Shown in pieces: positions 17,997 through 28,403 of a stretch of DNA of 64,000 nucleotides. Under the pieces are notes generated by a model that had not been told where the DNA came from, did no database searches, and saw nothing but the letters and a program-made list of their open reading frames with translations. Source of the DNA: ENR-C587 sp942493235 (GTDB taxonomy: Bacteria; Bacteroidota; Ignavibacteria; Kapaibacteriales; UBA2268); NCBI GenBank assembly GCA_942493235.1, contig OW818676.1, positions 3,162,001 through 3,226,000 of the forward strand. The letters run 5' to 3'. Each line of letters starts with the position of its first letter. Within the stretch, counting starts at the first letter, position 1. The position numbers and the translations under genes were made by a program.

Positions 17997-20900
17997 TTAT
18001 TTTATTATTTTATAGAAATAATTCTCTTCTGAAAACGAAATTGTCAAGAAATAAATACCTTGTTCATATTCGGTTAAATCAATTTCCAAATAGTCCGCAT
18101 CGGCAGTTCGAGTATAATTCAACTGCCCTAAAATATTAATCAACCTGATTTTTGATTCCGCAAAATTTATTCCATTTTTGTAATAAATCCTTATTATAGA
18201 TAAGTCGCTATCATAATTGACATTTATATCGGGTAAACTTGAAATCTCATAAATATCCGAATAATAAAGAATATCGGAAATATTTCTGCATCCGTATATA
18301 TCATTGACTTCAACTTGGAAATTGCCGAATTCGGTAGGAGTGAAGGATTTATTAATTGCCCCATCTACCATTTTCCCATTAAGATACCATTGATAACCGG
18401 CTGCTATAATAGTGCACTGTAGAGTACCATTATTATTTTTGATTTTTGGTTTAGCAGGCTTATCAATCTCAATCACATATAAAGTATCCGAATATCCGAT
18501 TATCCCATTATTGTCAGCAACTACTACCCAATATACACCTGCTTTTGTGATAATAACTGTTCTGTCTTTAGTACCGTCAGACCAATTATAATCAGAATAT
18601 ACGCCCATAGTTTTTAGATAAAGAGTATCACCTTTGCATATAGTCATATTGGGCGTGTCAGAATAATTTAACTCAACGTAGAAATAATTTCCAACTGAAA
18701 TATTAACATTTCCGGAACTTGCAGGGCAACCAATGTAATTAACGGCATATAAATTAATATGGTTAATTGTCGAATCGTACCATTTCACTTCAATTGAGTT
18801 AGTTCCGTCTCCGCTTAAAATCTGTCCACCTTGAACCTGCCAAGTATAAATGGTGCCCGATTGATATTCTACAGAATAAGTCTGCTTTGAATTTCGCATT
18901 ACAATTTTTGGTCCTACTATATTGATGTTTGGTAACTCAATAACCTCTATTAGCAAAGTATCGGTAAAAACGCCGGACAAGGCATCTACCAAAGTAACGG
19001 TATATTTGGTAGTCTTATTAGGATTCAGTATAATGTCTCCGGCTGTGGGGTTAGAAACGCCAGATTCCGGAGCCCAGTTTATCATTACATTTCCTACGCC
19101 ACCGGAATAGTTTATTTTAACTCTAATTGAATCTGATTTGCAAATCACAGCTCTATGAATACCGGTTCCGATATCCGTTTCAAATTCAAAATGTAAAGAT
19201 TCAATATAGGGAGTAATTCTAACCATACTCATAAAAATATCTTGCTTTTGCGATGAATTCAGGAGTGTATCATAAGCATTTTTTGTAATTGGAAAATCGG
19301 GTGAAGAAGTAATTCCACTTAGATAATATGTAGAATCTTTAAAATGAATTATCGATTTGCCTACATCGGGCTTATGCCCACCTATAAGTGTTGAATATGT
19401 AAGATTAGAGCCATCTGCCGATAATTTGCATACAAAAGCATCAGACCCGAAATCTTCATCATTAATTATAGAGTCTATACAATTCTTGGTGAAGGGAAAA
19501 TCAACCGAACTTGAAGTACCCGTAATAAATATATTCAAGCTGTCGTCAAAATTCATCGACCATGCTCTATCCGAAGCAGAGCCCCCTATAAAAGTCGAGA
19601 AATATAGAATATTACTAAAAGTATTTAATTTAAAACAAAACGCATCACCCTTAGAGCTTTCAATATTGTTTTTACTGTAAATCTTATCATAAGCATTTGG
19701 AGTTACAGGAAAATCGGCTGATTCCGTATATCCGGTCAAATAAACATTATTAAGGCTATCGAGTAAAATACTATAAGCACCGTCTTTAGATTTGCCACCA
19801 AAATATGTAGAATAGAATAATGTCTTGCCATTTGGCGTAATCTTCGAGATAAAGGCATCTCCCCTTTCTTCATCGGTAACGGTGTCTTGATAAACACGAT
19901 TATATCCATTGAAAGTAACAGGGAAATTCATAGATCGGGTAAATCCTGTTATATATGCATAGCCGAATGTATCGAGAGCTATATCTTGTCCGAAGTCATT
20001 ATCAGTTCCTCCAAGATATGTAGAATATAAAATATTCGAGCAAGTGGAATCGAATTTTGTTATAAAAGCATCATACTTTCCATTATGTACTTTTTGAATA
20101 GCATCATCGGAAACCGGATAGCTACCGGTATGAGTGGTATATCCGACTATGTAAGGATTATCAGACCTATCAAGAGCTACACCCATAGTATAATCATCTT
20201 TTGTACCGCCAATAAGTGTAGAATACAACAATTTAGAACCGTCGGCAGATAATTTGACAACAAAAGCATCGTATCCTCCGTTACCGATGGTGTCATAAGC
20301 AGCGGCTGTAGTCGGAAATGTTGTAATTGAAGCAGTATATCCGGCAATTATATAATTCCCTTTGCTATCAATTTGAAAGTCTTTTGCATAATTGTCCCAA
20401 TAACCACCGAAAAAGGTTGAGAATACTAAATTCCCCAAACTATCGAATTTGCTAAAAAAGCAACTCGGATAATCAAAAGGAGCACTAATATTGTCTGTGC
20501 TATAAGCACCGGTAGTAGTTGGGAATTCGACAGAACTGGTATAACCGCATATATACAGATTATGAATGCTATCCTGCTGAAGTGTTTCGGCATCATCATA
20601 ATTAGAACCGCCGAAAAAAGTTGAATAAACCAAAGGGTCAATTATTAATTCCTTCGATTTATCATAATTTTCTACATAAATAGTTACAATGCCGTCTTTT
20701 TCAACAAATCTTGAATTGACTAATTGCTTTTTATTATCTATAATTTGGTAAGATAGCAATTCCTGATTTTTTAAAATACTTGTTTTTGTATAAGTTGCAA
20801 TTTCGTTTTCACCGATAGTCAGAAGTTCGGCTCTGGATATTTTTATTTGAATATTATTCGGATTTGCCTCTGGACTGATAATATAGTCATATCTCAAATT

Positions 20901-21350
20901 ATTATTTTCAATATAATACAATACAGAAACGCCTTGATAAATATCGTTTATTTTCAATGACTTAATTTTATTTACCTTCGACTGATGCTTTGACTTATCA
21001 TTGCCAATAAAATAATTAAAATAGGCAGAAGAATCATATACTATTTCAATATTCGAATAGTTGGAGTATAGAAATTCGTGCTTAATAACTCTTCCCTCAG
21101 ATGAGTATTTAAGTATCTTATTTTTATCAAAATCATCAAGCGAAGTTTCAACTTTATTTTTAGTATATTGGTCGAAATAAATTGCATTATTAGCTATCCA
21201 AATATTTAGGTTTTCCTGTTTATAAAGTGCGACAATGCTATCTGCCCATTGACCTTTATTAGGAATAAATAAATTGTTGAACCCATTAGCAAATAGATTA
21301 GTTGAGCAAAAAACCATAATTATATATACAAGTAATTTTTTCATTTTCAA
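17997..21350 (-). CDS. Secreted SBBP-repeat beta-propeller protein with Ig-like domains and T9SS sorting domain
   Basis: The 1117-residue exported protein has a signal peptide (about 1-21, ending LFANG). A DUF7948-like N-terminal region (FIPNKGQWADSIVALY) is followed by about eight SBBP repeats between residues 240 and 720. Each carries a version of YSTFFGGSNYDD, then NLYICGYTSS and FPTT, forming a propeller. PKD/Ig-like domains follow (for example ITKAGVYWVVVADNNG). The end (IRLINILGQLNYTR to GIYFLTISFSE and a basic tail) is a Por-type T9SS sorting domain. It starts 6 bases after the FliK-like gene and runs into a response regulator gene. Adhesion or surface display is likely; no enzyme function is seen. 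Confidence 0.85.
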   Translation of the reverse strand: MKMKKLLVYIIMVFCSTNLFANGFNNLFIPNKGQWADSIVALYKQENLNIWIANNAIYFDQYTKNKVETSLDDFDKNKILKYSSEGRVIKHEFLYSNYSNIEIVYDSSAYFNYFIGNDKSKHQSKVNKIKSLKINDIYQGVSVLYYIENNNLRYDYIISPEANPNNIQIKISRAELLTIGENEIATYTKTSILKNQELLSYQIIDNKKQLVNSRFVEKDGIVTIYVENYDKSKELIIDPLVYSTFFGGSNYDDAETLQQDSIHNLYICGYTSSVEFPTTTGAYSTDNISAPFDYPSCFFSKFDSLGNLVFSTFFGGYWDNYAKDFQIDSKGNYIIAGYTASITTFPTTAAAYDTIGNGGYDAFVVKLSADGSKLLYSTLIGGTKDDYTMGVALDRSDNPYIVGYTTHTGSYPVSDDAIQKVHNGKYDAFITKFDSTCSNILYSTYLGGTDNDFGQDIALDTFGYAYITGFTRSMNFPVTFNGYNRVYQDTVTDEERGDAFISKITPNGKTLFYSTYFGGKSKDGAYSILLDSLNNVYLTGYTESADFPVTPNAYDKIYSKNNIESSKGDAFCFKLNTFSNILYFSTFIGGSASDRAWSMNFDDSLNIFITGTSSSVDFPFTKNCIDSIINDEDFGSDAFVCKLSADGSNLTYSTLIGGHKPDVGKSIIHFKDSTYYLSGITSSPDFPITKNAYDTLLNSSQKQDIFMSMVRITPYIESLHFEFETDIGTGIHRAVICKSDSIRVKINYSGGVGNVMINWAPESGVSNPTAGDIILNPNKTTKYTVTLVDALSGVFTDTLLIEVIELPNINIVGPKIVMRNSKQTYSVEYQSGTIYTWQVQGGQILSGDGTNSIEVKWYDSTINHINLYAVNYIGCPASSGNVNISVGNYFYVELNYSDTPNMTICKGDTLYLKTMGVYSDYNWSDGTKDRTVIITKAGVYWVVVADNNGIIGYSDTLYVIEIDKPAKPKIKNNNGTLQCTIIAAGYQWYLNGKMVDGAINKSFTPTEFGNFQVEVNDIYGCRNISDILYYSDIYEISSLPDINVNYDSDLSIIRIYYKNGINFAESKIRLINILGQLNYTRTADADYLEIDLTEYEQGIYFLTISFSEENYFYKIIK

Positions 21351-21356
21351 TTCAAT

Positions 21357-22559
21357 TTATATAACATAAGTAATATTCTTCCTTGATGAAGACTCTAAAT
21401 CGACATATTTATTTAGGTCTTTCGCATCTTTTAATTCGAGAATTAATTTAGTAGCATTTTCTGCAAAGGCAACCCTGATTTTATCTGCAAAATCTCTGAT
21501 TTCTTTACTTTTATTTGAAGAAATCAAAACAAGTTTAGTATCGGTTTTAGAAAATTCAATTGTCAAGTTGACTTTTGAATTATCTATCTCAATATCAAAC
21601 CAATACTTCGGAGGATTAGAAAGTATATCGCAATTAATTTCGAGCACTTGAATGCTCTCTGTAATTCTATAAGGAACGAAGATTGTGAAAATATTGCCGG
21701 CACTAATCTGTAATACTTTTTCAGCTTCTTTTGCAGAGATAATTTTTGAAATTGTTTTAAGCATATCTAAACATACTTCATCAATTAGATTATGCTCTTT
21801 AGAAATTAAATTAATTACTTTCTGCCCGAATGAATCTTGACGAAAAGTAAAAAAGTCTTGACTTTTAAAACTCGAATCAATATGCTCTAATTCATTTAAT
21901 ATCGGCTTAACTACTTCATTCATTGATAAATTCAGATAATCTAATAGCGAATTAAGCAGTTTTTCTATATTATATGTTGAATAAAATGCATATTTCATCT
22001 GATTGAATGCAGACAGTGAAAATTGAATTCCTAACTCGGCAAAAAACAATAAAGTATTAAACAATGTACTTGCTGGCAATTTCTGATAATCGGAATTTTT
22101 GATTAATCCGAAACTTTCAAAGCAGGATAGAAGCACTTCGCGAACTATAATATTTCTTTCTTTTTTGACGTAATCAATTAATTTATTGAAAAATTTATTA
22201 TTAGATACGTCAAGAATTCTTATAATTTCTGAAGTGTCTAATAATCGATTATCCTGAATTACTTGTAGAGAGTATATTTTAAGTACTAACGAAGGCTCAA
22301 CTTCTTGAACAATAAAGAATAAAGTATCACCTTTTTCTAAATTTCCGTTTAATTCAGCTTTAAGAGTACCGATAGGTAATTGGACAGTTGCTATCTTACT
22401 ATAGTGTGTATCGAGTATAGTTCCCTTAACTATTTCACCTATTCTGAGTTTATTTGGAGCTTTTTCCGGTGCTTGCTTATGGTAAAAATAAGTATTATTC
22501 CGTCTTTCTTCGGAATTAAACTTTTTTACTGGCTCACTAATACCGGTGGAAAAATCCAT
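21357..22559 (-). CDS. Protein of uncertain function, weakly FliK-like
   Basis: The 400-residue protein has no signal peptide and no membrane segment. Residues 40-100 (IGEIVKGTILDTHYSKIATV, then GTLKAELNGNLEKGDTLFFI) form a small beta domain. The middle is helical, and the end (WFDIEIDNSKVNLTIEFSK, then LVLISSNKSKEIRDFADKIR) resembles the C-terminal fold of flagellar hook-length control proteins, in which a strand-rich unit is followed by a helix. This likeness is by pattern only. It is the first gene of the operon with the SBBP protein and the response regulator. If the FliK link holds, it would tie this operon to flagella and to the che operon; otherwise it is hypothetical. Confidence 0.55.
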   Translation of the reverse strand: MDFSTGISEPVKKFNSEERRNNTYFYHKQAPEKAPNKLRIGEIVKGTILDTHYSKIATVQLPIGTLKAELNGNLEKGDTLFFIVQEVEPSLVLKIYSLQVIQDNRLLDTSEIIRILDVSNNKFFNKLIDYVKKERNIIVREVLLSCFESFGLIKNSDYQKLPASTLFNTLLFFAELGIQFSLSAFNQMKYAFYSTYNIEKLLNSLLDYLNLSMNEVVKPILNELEHIDSSFKSQDFFTFRQDSFGQKVINLISKEHNLIDEVCLDMLKTISKIISAKEAEKVLQISAGNIFTIFVPYRITESIQVLEINCDILSNPPKYWFDIEIDNSKVNLTIEFSKTDTKLVLISSNKSKEIRDFADKIRVAFAENATKLILELKDAKDLNKYVDLESSSRKNITYVI

Positions 22560-22747
22560 TTCATACCATCATAAATAGTTAAAATTTCAATTATTATATT
22601 AGCAAAAATAATTCCGAAAAAGATAAAATAAAACAAATATTTTTATTTCTTAAAATATTTATTAAATATTAAGAAAATCTGCCGTAAATTAGTAGTTTTA
22701 TTATTGAATATTTGATATAAAATGCGAATTTAGAAGAAGATTTAGAT

Positions 22748-25618
22748 ATGAATAACAAATTGCAAGGCTCTACCGAGAAACAAATCACAATTATTGGTGC
22801 AAAAGAGCATAATCTAAAAAATGTCAGCTTGAAACTGCCCAGAAATAAATTTATAGTAATCACCGGGCTCTCCGGCTCCGGCAAATCGAGCTTAGCCTTT
22901 GATACATTATATGCTGAAGGACAACGCAGGTATGTAGAATGTCTCTCGGCTTATGCCCGTCAATTCCTCGGAATGCTAAAAAAACCCGATGTTGACGTAA
23001 TTGAAGGATTATCGCCGGCAATTTCCATTGAACAGAAATCAATCAGTCATAATCCTCGCTCTACTGTAGGAACTGTAACAGAGATATATGACTATCTGAG
23101 ATTATTATTTGCTAAAATCGGTGTCCAATATTGTACAGAATGCAATATCCCTGTTCAGCAAAAGACATTAGACCAAATTACAGAAATAATTATGGAGAAA
23201 TACTGCGATTGCAAAATACAAATACTTTCCCCGTTAATTAAAGGTCGCAAGGGACATTACCGTGAATTATTCGAGCAATTACAAAAGCAGGGTTATACAA
23301 AAGTACGTGTTGACGGAAAAATTCTCGAAATCACCGATGAAATGGAATTAAGCCGATACAAAATTCATAATATTGAATTAGTTGTTGACCGACTGATAGT
23401 AGATAAAAAAAATGAAACCAGATTATCAGAATCATTGGAATTGTCGCTTCATAGAGGAGACGGTACTTCTATGCTGTTAATCGAAAGAGGAACTAAAACT
23501 GAGGAAGTGCTTTTTAATACTTCATATTCCTGCCCCAGTTGCGGCAAATCATACCAGACACCGGCTCCGAATATGTTTTCTTTTAATTCTCCTTTTGGCT
23601 ATTGCAAGACTTGTAGCGGCTTAGGCGAAACAATGGATTTTAATATTGATTTGGTAATTCCTGACAGAAGTCTTTCTATAGCTGATGGCGGAATCGCTCC
23701 TATAGGTAAAGACAGAGAAATGTGGCTCTGGAATCAAATTAATTCCTTCTGTAAAGACATGAAAATTAATACTGAAATTCCAATTTCTAAAATTGATAAT
23801 ATAAAATTAAATGCTCTTCTATTCGGCACTAATTCCGATAAAACCGTAGATGTGAAATATGAATTATCATCTTCAAGGTTTGTAGTTTATAAGCATAAAT
23901 TTATTGGGATACTTCCCAGCTTAAAGCATCAATTTGACACTACATCTTCTGCATATATCAAAAACTCAATCGAATTATTCATGAGTGCTCAGAAATGTCC
24001 TGAATGCCATGGCGGACGTTTGAAAAAAGATAATTTATTTATTAGAATAGATAACAATTCAATTCAGGATATAGTCGAGCAAAATATTTCCCAGCTTCAT
24101 AATTATTATGCTACTCTTAGTGAAAAACTTAGCGAAAGAGAGCTTATGATTTCTCATTTGATTATTAAAGAAATTACGGCTCGATTGAAATTCTTAGAAA
24201 ATGTAGGACTATCCTATTTGAGTTTGGATAGGTCAATTAGAACTCTTTCGGGTGGTGAATCTCAAAGAATCAGATTAGCTTCGCAAATCGGTTCGGAATT
24301 AGTCGGTATAATGTATGTACTCGACGAACCAAGCATAGGACTCCACCAACATGATAATGATAAATTAATTAATTCGCTTAAAAGCCTTAGAGATTTGGGA
24401 AATTCTATAATCGTAGTCGAGCACGACAAATCCATGATTGAAGAAGCTGATTATGTAGTCGATATTGGTCCCGGAGCTGGGGTAAATGGCGGTGAAATTA
24501 TATTTCAGTCCGAACCTAAGAATTTTAAAAAATTAGACGAAAAGACTATCGAAAGGTCGCTAACCGCTCAGTATATTTTAGACAAAAAGCGTATAGAATT
24601 CTCAAAAACACGTAGAGAAGGCAATGGAAAATTCTTAAAACTCAGCGGAGCTACAGGCAATAATCTTAAAAATGTCGATTTGACTATTCCTTTAGGCAAA
24701 TTAATTTGTATTACAGGCAAAAGCGGGTCGGGTAAGTCTTCTCTGATTAACGACACACTATACCCCATACTATCAAAGCATTTTTACAGGTCGGTCAATC
24801 AACCATTACATTATAGTACTATCGAAGGCTTAGAAAATATTGATAAAGTAATAGAGATAGACCAGTCGCCAATCGGCAGAACCCCACGCTCTAATCCGGT
24901 AACATATACAGGTGTATTTACATTAATCCGTGATTTCTTCACTATGCTGCCGGAGTCCAAAATCAGAGGTTATAAATCCGGTAGATTCTCTTTCAATGTT
25001 CCGGGCGGGCGATGCGACGAATGCGAAGGTGGCGGCATCAAAAAGATTGAGATGAATTTTCTTCCCGATGTATATGTAACCTGCGATGCTTGCAACGGCA
25101 AGCGTTACAATGATGAGACTTTAACAGTTACTTACAAAGGAAAATCCATCTCTGATGTATTAGATATGACAGTCTCTGAAGCCTGCGAATTTTTCTCGGA
25201 AATTCCAAAAATTAAATCAAAAATTGATACGCTTAATGAAGTTGGTCTCGGATATATTACATTGGGGCAGCAAGCTCCAACGCTCTCCGGCGGTGAAGCC
25301 CAACGAGTAAAGCTTGCTACCGAATTATCCAAACGCAGTACCGGGCAGACACTATATCTAATGGATGAACCGACTACCGGTCTGCATTTCGAAGACATTA
25401 ATATTCTGCTTAAACTACTAAATAGATTGACCGATAAAGGTAATACAATTATCATTATTGAGCATAATTTAGAAGTAATAATGTGTGCTGATTGGATAAT
25501 TGACCTTGGACCAGAGGGCGGGCAAGCCGGTGGTGAAATTATTGCCACAGGCACTCCCGAAGATATTAAAAAGGTTAAGAAATCATACACAGGCCAAGCT
25601 TTGAAAAAATTGAAATAA
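22748..25618 (+). CDS. uvrA: UvrA, excinuclease ABC subunit A
   Basis: The 956-residue protein is full length for UvrA, the damage-recognition ATPase of nucleotide excision repair, which works with UvrB and UvrC. It has two ABC modules: Walker A GLSGSGKSS and signature LSGGESQRIRLA in the first, GKSGSGKSS and LSGGEAQRVKLA in the second. Two zinc-binding sites are intact (CPSCG with YCKTCSG; CDECEGGG with CDACNGKRY). The start MNNKLQGSTEKQ precedes the usual IIGAKEHNLKNV. The gene stands alone on the + strand, divergent from the FliK-like operon. Confidence 0.98.
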   Translation: MNNKLQGSTEKQITIIGAKEHNLKNVSLKLPRNKFIVITGLSGSGKSSLAFDTLYAEGQRRYVECLSAYARQFLGMLKKPDVDVIEGLSPAISIEQKSISHNPRSTVGTVTEIYDYLRLLFAKIGVQYCTECNIPVQQKTLDQITEIIMEKYCDCKIQILSPLIKGRKGHYRELFEQLQKQGYTKVRVDGKILEITDEMELSRYKIHNIELVVDRLIVDKKNETRLSESLELSLHRGDGTSMLLIERGTKTEEVLFNTSYSCPSCGKSYQTPAPNMFSFNSPFGYCKTCSGLGETMDFNIDLVIPDRSLSIADGGIAPIGKDREMWLWNQINSFCKDMKINTEIPISKIDNIKLNALLFGTNSDKTVDVKYELSSSRFVVYKHKFIGILPSLKHQFDTTSSAYIKNSIELFMSAQKCPECHGGRLKKDNLFIRIDNNSIQDIVEQNISQLHNYYATLSEKLSERELMISHLIIKEITARLKFLENVGLSYLSLDRSIRTLSGGESQRIRLASQIGSELVGIMYVLDEPSIGLHQHDNDKLINSLKSLRDLGNSIIVVEHDKSMIEEADYVVDIGPGAGVNGGEIIFQSEPKNFKKLDEKTIERSLTAQYILDKKRIEFSKTRREGNGKFLKLSGATGNNLKNVDLTIPLGKLICITGKSGSGKSSLINDTLYPILSKHFYRSVNQPLHYSTIEGLENIDKVIEIDQSPIGRTPRSNPVTYTGVFTLIRDFFTMLPESKIRGYKSGRFSFNVPGGRCDECEGGGIKKIEMNFLPDVYVTCDACNGKRYNDETLTVTYKGKSISDVLDMTVSEACEFFSEIPKIKSKIDTLNEVGLGYITLGQQAPTLSGGEAQRVKLATELSKRSTGQTLYLMDEPTTGLHFEDINILLKLLNRLTDKGNTIIIIEHNLEVIMCADWIIDLGPEGGQAGGEIIATGTPEDIKKVKKSYTGQALKKLK

Positions 25619-25633
25619 AAAACTTTTTAAAAA

Positions 25634-25667
25634 TACATTAGTAAGGATTAAAAACCTTACTAATGTA
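25634..25667. terminator. Strong hairpin just after uvrA
   Basis: Arms tacattagtaagg (25634-25646) and ccttactaatgta (25655-25667) are a perfect 13-bp inverted repeat, 15 bases past the uvrA stop. The + strand lacks a T tail; on the minus strand it is followed by T-rich sequence. It probably protects or ends the uvrA transcript. Confidence 0.5.
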
Positions 25668-25844
25668 TAAGTTGCTAATTCCTGCGGCTTCAGTGTCTGT
25701 GTTGATTTTTTTCTTATCAGTATTAGACGCTTATTAAAATGTATATCCAACTTTTTTTACATAATTTCATCTTTTCAATTTATAACACAATCAATTTAAT
25801 TAAATATTTTCAAAATTTTTCTTGCATTTAATATTATTTTTTAA

Positions 25845-26012
25845 TATATTTCAATAGTGTATGATTTGTTAGGAAATGAGGTAACCAGAATAAATTGTTA
25901 TGATGAAAATTGTACTCAATTAAACGAAATTGCACTTAAAGGGCTATATTTTATAAGGTTATATGATAAAAACAACAAAATAATAAAATCAGTTTCAAGA
26001 TTTTTCGAATAA
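25845..26012 (+). pseudogene. Relic of a T9SS C-terminal sorting domain
   Basis: An open stretch of 55 codons, ending at TAA 26010-26012, encodes SIVYDLLGNEVTR, then LKGLYFIRLYDKNNKIIKS and a final SRFFE. This is the strand pattern and wording of the last 50 residues of a Por sorting domain (xxYDLLGNEV, GLYFIRL). An in-frame stop lies just upstream and there is no start codon or cargo part, so the rest of the gene is gone. A terminator follows 8 bases later, probably the terminator of the lost gene. The next gene also encodes a T9SS cargo protein, consistent with loss of a neighbouring cargo gene. Confidence 0.8.
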
Positions 26013-26020
26013 TAATAGAC

Positions 26021-26053
26021 GGGGCTGAATTAATAATTTAGCCCCAATTTTTT
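26021..26053 (+). terminator. Terminator behind the sorting-domain relic
   Basis: ggggct (26021-26026) pairs with agcccc (26040-26045), extended by weaker pairs, and a TTTTTT run follows. It lies only 25 bases before the next start codon, so the promoter of that gene must overlap it or lie upstream of it. Confidence 0.75.
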
Positions 26054-26077
26054 ATAATAGTTACAAGGTAGAAAAAG

Positions 26078-28195
26078 ATGAAACATTATATTACTCTAAT
26101 TTGGGTTTTATTTTTAATGATTTATAAAATTTATGCTGAACCTGTTCGGATTTTTTCCGATTTTACATCTGATTATATATCAAATGCTTCGTATTTAAAT
26201 AACAAAGCAATATTTATCAGCTCATTGAAAATGATATTGAGTTTCAATACAGAAATAAATAGATATGATACAATTAAAAATATTAATTCCGGAGGCAGTT
26301 ATTATCTAAGCGACACTAAAATAATAGGTATAAATACTGTCCTTAAGAAAATATATATTTATAATTATCTTAGCAGAGAAGCAATTCAAAAAGATTATCG
26401 ATTTGTAAATATAGAAAACCACACAATCGAATTCTATACCGGCAGATATATTGCTATTAGAAATACAACGGATTTAAGTATAAATGTTTATGATTTAGAC
26501 ACTAAATCATTAGTAAAAGAATTTTCGGAATCGAATAATTCTCCATGTGATAAATTGTATATTTCTAAAAACGAAAAATATTTAATTGGGCTTGATAACT
26601 ATAATTTGTTTAAATATGATATTAATAATAATGAAATAATCAAATCTATCGAATTACCGCATTCGAGTGGATTAATTTATTTAAGTACACCATCGGACAC
26701 TACATTGGTTATATCAGCCGGTACAAATATTTATTTTTATAATTTGGACAGTTTCGAACTGTTAGGTTCAATTAAAAATGCAAACATACTCGGTAATGCT
26801 ATTAAGGTACAAGGAGATAATAATTTAATTTATTATGTTAAAGGTTACGAAAGCTATAACAAAATATTTTTTGACTTTACTACTTATCAAGAAGTACCTA
26901 TTCCCCTGACCCATACCGGATTAAAAAATAAGATGCCGTATATAGATGCCAAAGATACAATTTTCCTTGATTGGACAACTGACGAAATTATACAGTATAA
27001 TTACCAAACGGCTAAAAAAGACACAATTTTTAAATCATCTGATAATAAGTCTTGTATAATAAACACATTTTATAAAACGTGCATATTTGAAGAAAGTAAC
27101 GTGTTTGCGGAATATTTTTATAATTTTAATTATTCAATATATAAGATATACGGTTTGGAAAATATAGTAAATTTCAAAAAATCTGATTACATAAAGATTT
27201 CCAAATATGACGAGCATTCTGTTTACTATTTGAAGAATATAGGGGATACTATTATTTATATTGCCGATGTATTATCAAAACAAATCTTAGATTCCGTTAC
27301 TGCTTACAAAACGGATAACGGTGATTTAGAACCAAGTTTTGATTTCTCAAAACATTACCTTATCAATAGAGAAATAGTTTCCGGCAAATCCAAACATAGC
27401 ATTTATGATTTGAAAAATAGAAAAATCATATTTCAATCAGATGACTCGCTCGTTTTTTCGGAAATATGTCCGAGTGCAGTCAAAGAAATCAATACGACCA
27501 CAATTGATAATATCAAGTATTATAATATCAATTTTAAAATACTACCAGATACTAATACTATTTTCACAACTTCAAATATTTATTCGGAAATTTCTGCAGA
27601 TGGAAATTACATATTTTACTCTAATGTTCAAGACAGCATACTAATTAAATATAATATTAAAGCGAATTTAATAAGCGACATACATTTATCCGATGAAATA
27701 AGCAATATTTACCTTAGTTCAGATAATCAATACTTAGGTGTTAAATTTTATAATTGTGGTTATGGTATATCAATTTATAGGACTGATGATTTATCATTAG
27801 TTTTCAGACTTGAACCGGAAAATTATATTGAAGGTGTATTTTTTGAATTATTATTGTCTTCAAATTTTAAATATCTTTTTTTCACTGACAAATTATCATT
27901 TTTTGAAGGCTATTCGTTAAACTTAAAATCAAGCGAAGTTAGCAATCAGAACATGGAAAAGGATCTACTATCAGTTTATCCGAATCCGACTAATAACTAT
28001 TTGAATATTAGTTCTCCTTTAATAATTAAAGAAATAAGTATTTACAATTTCGAAGGACAGAAACTTTTTTATAAACCGAATACTGATTTAAATGCAGAAA
28101 CAATTGATTTTCAAAATTTTCCAAACGGAATTTATTATATTAAGGCAATAATTGGAAATTACAATATTACAAAGCAATTCGCTGTATATAAATAA
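26078..28195 (+). CDS. Secreted WD40-like beta-propeller protein with T9SS sorting domain
   Basis: The 705-residue protein has a signal peptide (MKHYITLIWVLFLMIYKIYA). A body of repeated strand units follows (for example NIYFYNLDSFELLGSIKNAN, DLSINVYDLDTKSLVKEF, GISIYRTDDLSLVF), read as a seven-bladed-type WD40/YVTN-like propeller. The end (LLSVYPNPTNNYLNI, then ISIYNFEGQKLFY and GIYYIKAIIGNY) is a Por-type T9SS sorting domain. No catalytic motif is visible, so its role is probably binding or structure at the cell surface. It sits after a terminator and the relic of another cargo gene and appears to be transcribed alone. Confidence 0.8.
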   Translation: MKHYITLIWVLFLMIYKIYAEPVRIFSDFTSDYISNASYLNNKAIFISSLKMILSFNTEINRYDTIKNINSGGSYYLSDTKIIGINTVLKKIYIYNYLSREAIQKDYRFVNIENHTIEFYTGRYIAIRNTTDLSINVYDLDTKSLVKEFSESNNSPCDKLYISKNEKYLIGLDNYNLFKYDINNNEIIKSIELPHSSGLIYLSTPSDTTLVISAGTNIYFYNLDSFELLGSIKNANILGNAIKVQGDNNLIYYVKGYESYNKIFFDFTTYQEVPIPLTHTGLKNKMPYIDAKDTIFLDWTTDEIIQYNYQTAKKDTIFKSSDNKSCIINTFYKTCIFEESNVFAEYFYNFNYSIYKIYGLENIVNFKKSDYIKISKYDEHSVYYLKNIGDTIIYIADVLSKQILDSVTAYKTDNGDLEPSFDFSKHYLINREIVSGKSKHSIYDLKNRKIIFQSDDSLVFSEICPSAVKEINTTTIDNIKYYNINFKILPDTNTIFTTSNIYSEISADGNYIFYSNVQDSILIKYNIKANLISDIHLSDEISNIYLSSDNQYLGVKFYNCGYGISIYRTDDLSLVFRLEPENYIEGVFFELLLSSNFKYLFFTDKLSFFEGYSLNLKSSEVSNQNMEKDLLSVYPNPTNNYLNISSPLIIKEISIYNFEGQKLFYKPNTDLNAETIDFQNFPNGIYYIKAIIGNYNITKQFAVYK

Positions 28196-28403
28196 AACAT
28201 TTAAGTCCATTGCTAAAGTCTATAATTTGTTTTTTTACTACTAATAACAACTCGCTCAAGTGTTTGTATCGCTGTGCTAAAGCACTTTATTGAATGGAGA
28301 AAATTATAAACATCGTGTTTTTGCCAAGAGCTAATTTCTTGTGTATAATATTTAAACTAAATATTCGACTTAACATAGATATTGACAATAATTATTTAAA
28401 TAT

